The notes under the pieces are model-generated. The model saw only the letters and a list, made by a program, of their open reading frames with translations, ran no database searches and had not been told where the DNA came from. A DNA stretch of 8,744 nucleotides from Methylobacteriaceae bacterium (GTDB lineage: Bacteria > Pseudomonadota > Alphaproteobacteria > Rhizobiales > Beijerinckiaceae), in the NCBI GenBank assembly GCA_020638135.1, contig JACKJE010000039.1:1-8744 (forward strand), written 5' to 3'. Shown here piece by piece: positions 6,665 through 8,744 of the stretch. A program made the position numbers and the translations under genes. Numbering within the stretch: the stretch's first letter is position 1; the number at the start of each line of letters is the position of its first letter.

Positions 6665-7402
6665 ATGTGGATGCAGATTTTCAGAGCCGCCTACGATGCG
6701 CTGAACCAGATGTTTTCGCCGCCTTTCCGCACGACGCTATGGAAGGTTCTGGCGCTGACGCTCGCGCTTCTGGCGCTGATGTGGGTCGGACTCGACAAGT
6801 TCCTCGTCGGCTATCTGCTCGATCCCGCCTGGTTTCCCTACCCCTGGATCACCACGGCGATTTCCGTGGCGCTCGGCGTCGGCCTCGTGGTCGGGCTCGC
6901 CTTCCTGGTCGCGCCCGTCTCCATGCTGATCGCCGGCCTCTTCCTCGACGATCTCGCCAATCTCGCCGAGCGCGACGCCTGTCCCGATGGCGCGCGCGGC
7001 CGGCCGCTGCCGGCGGGGCAGGCCGTCTGGCTCGCCAGCAAATTCGCCGCCGTCTCGCTGGCGGTCAACCTGTTCGCCCTGATCCTGTTCCTGTTGCCGG
7101 GCGTCAATGCGCTCGTCTTCTTCGTCGCCAACGCCTATCTGTTCGGCCGCGAATATTTCGAGCTCGCCGCCCTGCGCTTCCGTTCGCTCGATGAAGTGCG
7201 CGAGTTGCGTCGCCGCCATGCCGTGACGCTGTTTCTGGCAGGTCTGCTGGTCGCCGCCTTCGTCGCCGTGCCGATCGTCAACCTGTTGACGCCGCTGTTC
7301 GGCGTCGCCTTCATGGTGCGCGTCCACCAGATTTTGGCGCCGCAGGCGGTCACGCCGCTGCCGAACCCGGTTCCCCCGCCGCCGATCAGCGCGCGAAGCT
7401 GA
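6665..7402 (+). CDS. EI24 / CysZ-like multi-pass membrane protein
   Basis: This 245-residue inner-membrane protein belongs to the EI24-domain family, which includes the sulfate-transport protein CysZ. Hydrophobic segments lie near residues 27-44, 62-94, 127-158 and 186-218; the long second and third ones may be re-entrant or paired helices. The family-typical stretch NAYLFGREYFELAALRFRS (156-174) and the block PIVNLLTPLFGVAFMVR (203-219) are the main evidence. The C-terminus is a proline-rich tail (PLPNPVPPPP). The start at 6665 is the first ATG in a frame open from the egtD stop; Met3 is an alternative. The ribosome-binding site is weak (GGA at 6653-6655, or GGGAG at 6646-6650, rather distant). 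It lies 69 bases after egtD on the same strand, so co-transcription is plausible. Its substrate is unknown. A sulfur-related role fits the egt neighbours but is inference. Confidence 0.85.
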   Translation: MWMQIFRAAYDALNQMFSPPFRTTLWKVLALTLALLALMWVGLDKFLVGYLLDPAWFPYPWITTAISVALGVGLVVGLAFLVAPVSMLIAGLFLDDLANLAERDACPDGARGRPLPAGQAVWLASKFAAVSLAVNLFALILFLLPGVNALVFFVANAYLFGREYFELAALRFRSLDEVRELRRRHAVTLFLAGLLVAAFVAVPIVNLLTPLFGVAFMVRVHQILAPQAVTPLPNPVPPPPISARS

Positions 7403-7407
7403 ACAAG

Positions 7408-8412
7408 TCAGGCGAGCTTGCGCGTGTCGTACTGCCCGGTCGCGCGATAGCGCCACAGATAGGTCGGGACGATCGCGCGGAAGGATTCCTTCGCCACGCC
7501 CAGCCCTTCAAGCGTGCGTCCCTCGGCCTTCGCCGCGTCCGACACGACATTGTCCGCGCCCAGCATCTCGACCTGGTCGCGCGTCGTCGTCAGCATGGCC
7601 GGGAACAGGCCGAGCGAGGCCTTGGCGAGAATTTCGGTGACGAGCGCCATCGCGCGTCCCGCGCCATGCGGCAGGGGCGCGAGCAGGCGCTTGCGGCCGG
7701 TCTGGTCGCATGTATAGGCGACGAGATCCTTGAGGGTCGCGACTTCCGGCCCGCCGAGTTCGTAGGTCGTTCCCGCCTTGGCCTTGCCCTCGACCGCGTC
7801 GGCGATCGCCGTCGCCACGTCGCCGACGAACACCGGCTGCAGCTTCGTTTCGGCGCCCACCAGCGGCAGCACGGGCATGAAACGCGCCATGGCGGCGAAG
7901 CGGTTGAAGAAGCCGTCCTCGGGCCCGAAAATGACCGAGGGGCGGAAGATGACCGTATCCGGCGCCGCCTCGCGGATCGCCGCCTCGCCGCGCGCCTTGG
8001 TGCGGGCGTAGGCGGCGGGCGATTCGGCGTCGGCGCCGATCGCGGAGAGGTGGACGACATTGCGGATGCCGGCCGCGCCGGCGGCCTTGCCGACAGCGGC
8101 CGCGCCGAAGCCGTGCACGGCCTCGAACGTCTGGCGCCCGCCCTCGGCCAGCACGCCGACGAGATTGACCACGGCGTCGGCGCCGCGCAGCGCGGCGGCC
8201 ACCGAATCGGGATAGCGCAGGTTCGCCTGGACGGCGGTAACCTGGCCGACGCGGCCGAGCGGCTGCAGGAAGAAGGCGAGGTCCGGCCGTCGGCAGGCGA
8301 CGCGCACGCGCCAGCCGCGATTGGCCAGCTCCCGCACCACATGGCGGCCGACGAAGCCGGAGCCGCCGAACACCGTGACCAGCCGATCCTTGATCGCAAC
8401 ATCGTCCGCCAT
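7408..8412 (-). CDS. NDUFA9-like atypical SDR, NAD(P)-binding protein
   Basis: This 334-residue protein is an atypical (extended-type) short-chain dehydrogenase/reductase related to the complex I accessory subunit NDUFA9/39 kDa protein. The N-terminal Rossmann motif is VFGGSGFVGRHV (14-25). Later come VVNLVGVL (81-88), HLSAIGAD (121-128, with Ser123), and Tyr135-x-x-x-Lys139 in the catalytic position (YARTK). FRPSVIFGPEDGFFNRFA (156-173) and QPVFVGDVA (192-200) are strong markers of this subfamily. In bacteria such proteins are often annotated as complex I NDUFA9 family or NAD-dependent epimerases, and their function is mostly undetermined; quinone- or lipid-linked roles have been proposed for relatives. 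GAAGGGG (8425-8419 on the minus strand) sits six bases before the ATG and supports this start. The 3' end converges on the EI24 gene with 5 bases between stops. Confidence 0.9.
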   Translation of the reverse strand: MADDVAIKDRLVTVFGGSGFVGRHVVRELANRGWRVRVACRRPDLAFFLQPLGRVGQVTAVQANLRYPDSVAAALRGADAVVNLVGVLAEGGRQTFEAVHGFGAAAVGKAAGAAGIRNVVHLSAIGADAESPAAYARTKARGEAAIREAAPDTVIFRPSVIFGPEDGFFNRFAAMARFMPVLPLVGAETKLQPVFVGDVATAIADAVEGKAKAGTTYELGGPEVATLKDLVAYTCDQTGRKRLLAPLPHGAGRAMALVTEILAKASLGLFPAMLTTTRDQVEMLGADNVVSDAAKAEGRTLEGLGVAKESFRAIVPTYLWRYRATGQYDTRKLA

Positions 8413-8541
8413 GGGAAGCCCCTTCGAGCCCGAACCGAAATCTGCCTCGGCCTATACAACTTGCGCGCGTCGAAAACCATACGCACATTCGTCGCGCACA
8501 GGCGACCGGAGCCGGCCGGACCATGCCGGGCGCGCGCCGCG
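8413..8541 (-). promoter_or_regulatory. Upstream region of the NDUFA9-like gene
   Basis: This gap separates the minus-strand SDR gene from the divergent tRNA-Leu promoter and should contain the SDR promoter. A minus-strand TATAGG (8456-8451) is a possible -10 about 38 bases before the start codon, but no convincing -35 lies at proper spacing. Nothing else coding is visible. Confidence 0.25.
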
Positions 8542-8557
8542 TTGACAGGCGCCCGGC
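8525..8557. repeat. 9-bp inverted repeat around the tRNA -35 element
   Basis: GCCGGGCGC (8525-8533) and GCGCCCGGC (8549-8557) are perfect inverted copies, separated by 15 bases that contain the TTGACA hexamer. A further GCCGGGC at 8575-8581 repeats part of the left arm at the tRNA 5' end. In DNA this GC-rich the arrangement could be chance. A protein-binding site over the promoter is the alternative. Confidence 0.4.
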
Positions 8558-8569
8558 CGCCCCTTAAGA
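8542..8569 (+). promoter_or_regulatory. Probable sigma-70-type promoter of tRNA-Leu
   Basis: A consensus -35, TTGACA (8542-8547), is followed after 16 bases by TTAAGA (8564-8569), a weak -10. The start would fall near 8575-8577, leaving only a few bases of leader before the tRNA. The GC-rich discriminator (ACGCGCCGGG) is typical of stringently controlled stable-RNA promoters. Only the -35 is strong; the -10 is tentative. Confidence 0.55.
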
Positions 8570-8579
8570 GACGCGCCGG

Positions 8580-8664
8580 GCCCAGGTGGCGGAATTGGTA
8601 GACGCGCTGGTTTCAGGTACCAGTGGTGCAAGCCGTGGAGGTTCGAGTCCTCTCCTGGGCACCA
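8580..8664 (+). tRNA. tRNA-Leu (anticodon CAG)
   Basis: This is an 85-base class II tRNA. The acceptor stem GCCCAGG (8580-8586) pairs perfectly with CCTGGGC (8654-8660), followed by discriminator A8661 and an encoded CCA (8662-8664). The D-arm spans 8589-8605 with GG in its loop. The anticodon stem CTGGT/ACCAG (8607-8611, 8619-8623) holds the loop TTCAGGT, giving anticodon CAG at 8614-8616, which reads the leucine codon CUG. A long variable arm (about 8624-8636) marks the leucine/serine class. The T-stem GGAGG/CCTCT (8637-8641, 8649-8653; one G-U pair) encloses TTCGAGT. CUG is a heavily used leucine codon in the neighbouring genes. Confidence 0.98.
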
Positions 8665-8687
8665 TTATCGCGAAAAGCGATAATGGT
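8661..8687 (+). terminator. Perfect palindrome overlapping the tRNA 3' end, possible terminator
   Basis: ACCATTATCGC (8661-8671) and GCGATAATGGT (8677-8687) form a perfect 11-bp stem with loop GAAAA. The left arm begins with the tRNA's discriminator base and CCA. Only three T residues (8687-8689) follow, so it is not a textbook intrinsic terminator, but its position suggests a role in ending or trimming the transcript. Confidence 0.5.
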
Positions 8688-8691
8688 TTCA

Positions 8692-8707
8692 GCTCATTGT
8701 TTTGAGC
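8692..8707 (+). repeat. Small hairpin downstream of tRNA-Leu
   Basis: GCTCA (8692-8696) pairs with TGAGC (8703-8707) around the six-base loop TTGTTT. It lies four bases after the preceding palindrome. It may be part of the same termination region, or of an interspersed repeat cut off by the window end. No gene is visible from here to base 8744. Confidence 0.35.
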
Positions 8708-8744
8708 GGCCGGTCGCCCCCTTCAGCCCCTAACCGCGCTCGCG

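Noticed and set aside
6610..7194. TTG-initiated frame after the AGGAGG site (194 codons)
   Set aside because: The protein is Arg/Ala-rich and out of frame with the EI24 gene, whose membrane segments and family motifs are clear.
7666..8601. Plus-strand open frame opposite the NDUFA9-like gene
   Set aside because: It runs into the tRNA gene and has no motifs, whereas the minus strand has a full Rossmann-fold protein with a good ribosome-binding site.
1..8744. CRISPR arrays, insertion sequences, toxin-antitoxin or defence genes
   Set aside because: No regularly spaced repeats, transposase, integrase or small paired genes are visible, and gene content and composition look like uniform chromosomal sequence.

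Overview
This 8.7 kb window is GC-rich bacterial chromosome, most likely from an alphaproteobacterium of the order Hyphomicrobiales (Rhizobiales). The reasons are the protein families present, the strong G/C preference at third codon positions (which also produces long meaningless antisense reading frames), and a REP-like palindrome at the left end that resembles interspersed palindromes I know from Bradyrhizobium-type genomes. The species cannot be named from this sequence. Coding density is high and no stretch longer than about 170 bases lacks a gene.

Region 1 (1-4311, plus strand) is most of a ugp operon, the ABC importer for sn-glycerol-3-phosphate and glycerophosphodiesters. It holds ugpA (permease), ugpE (permease) and ugpC (ATPase), joined by overlaps or a 1-base gap. 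The binding-protein gene ugpB is not in the window and would be expected just upstream. The REP-like palindrome lies directly before ugpA. A fourth gene overlaps the ugpC stop by 4 bases and encodes an exported or membrane-anchored serine hydrolase of the beta-lactamase / 6-aminohexanoate-dimer hydrolase fold. In other genomes this downstream position often holds the phosphodiesterase UgpQ.

Region 2 (4312-7402, plus strand) begins after a 79-base gap with nested inverted repeats. It carries egtB and egtD, the two core genes of ergothioneine synthesis: EgtD trimethylates histidine to hercynine and EgtB makes the C-S bond. Next comes a multi-pass membrane protein of the EI24/CysZ-like family, whose partnership with the egt genes is unproven. 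No egtA, egtC or egtE is visible here.

Region 3 (7403-8744) has a minus-strand gene for an atypical short-chain dehydrogenase of the NDUFA9-like family, converging on the EI24 gene with only 5 bases between stops. Divergent from it is a tRNA-Leu(CAG) gene with its own likely promoter. A perfect 11-bp palindrome begins inside the tRNA's encoded ACCA end.

Overall this is mostly housekeeping and nutrient-uptake sequence. I found no clear new defence, mobile or CRISPR-like system. The points most worth checking are the serine hydrolase coupled to the ugp operon, the egtBD-EI24 linkage, and the palindromes at ugpA and at the tRNA 3' end.
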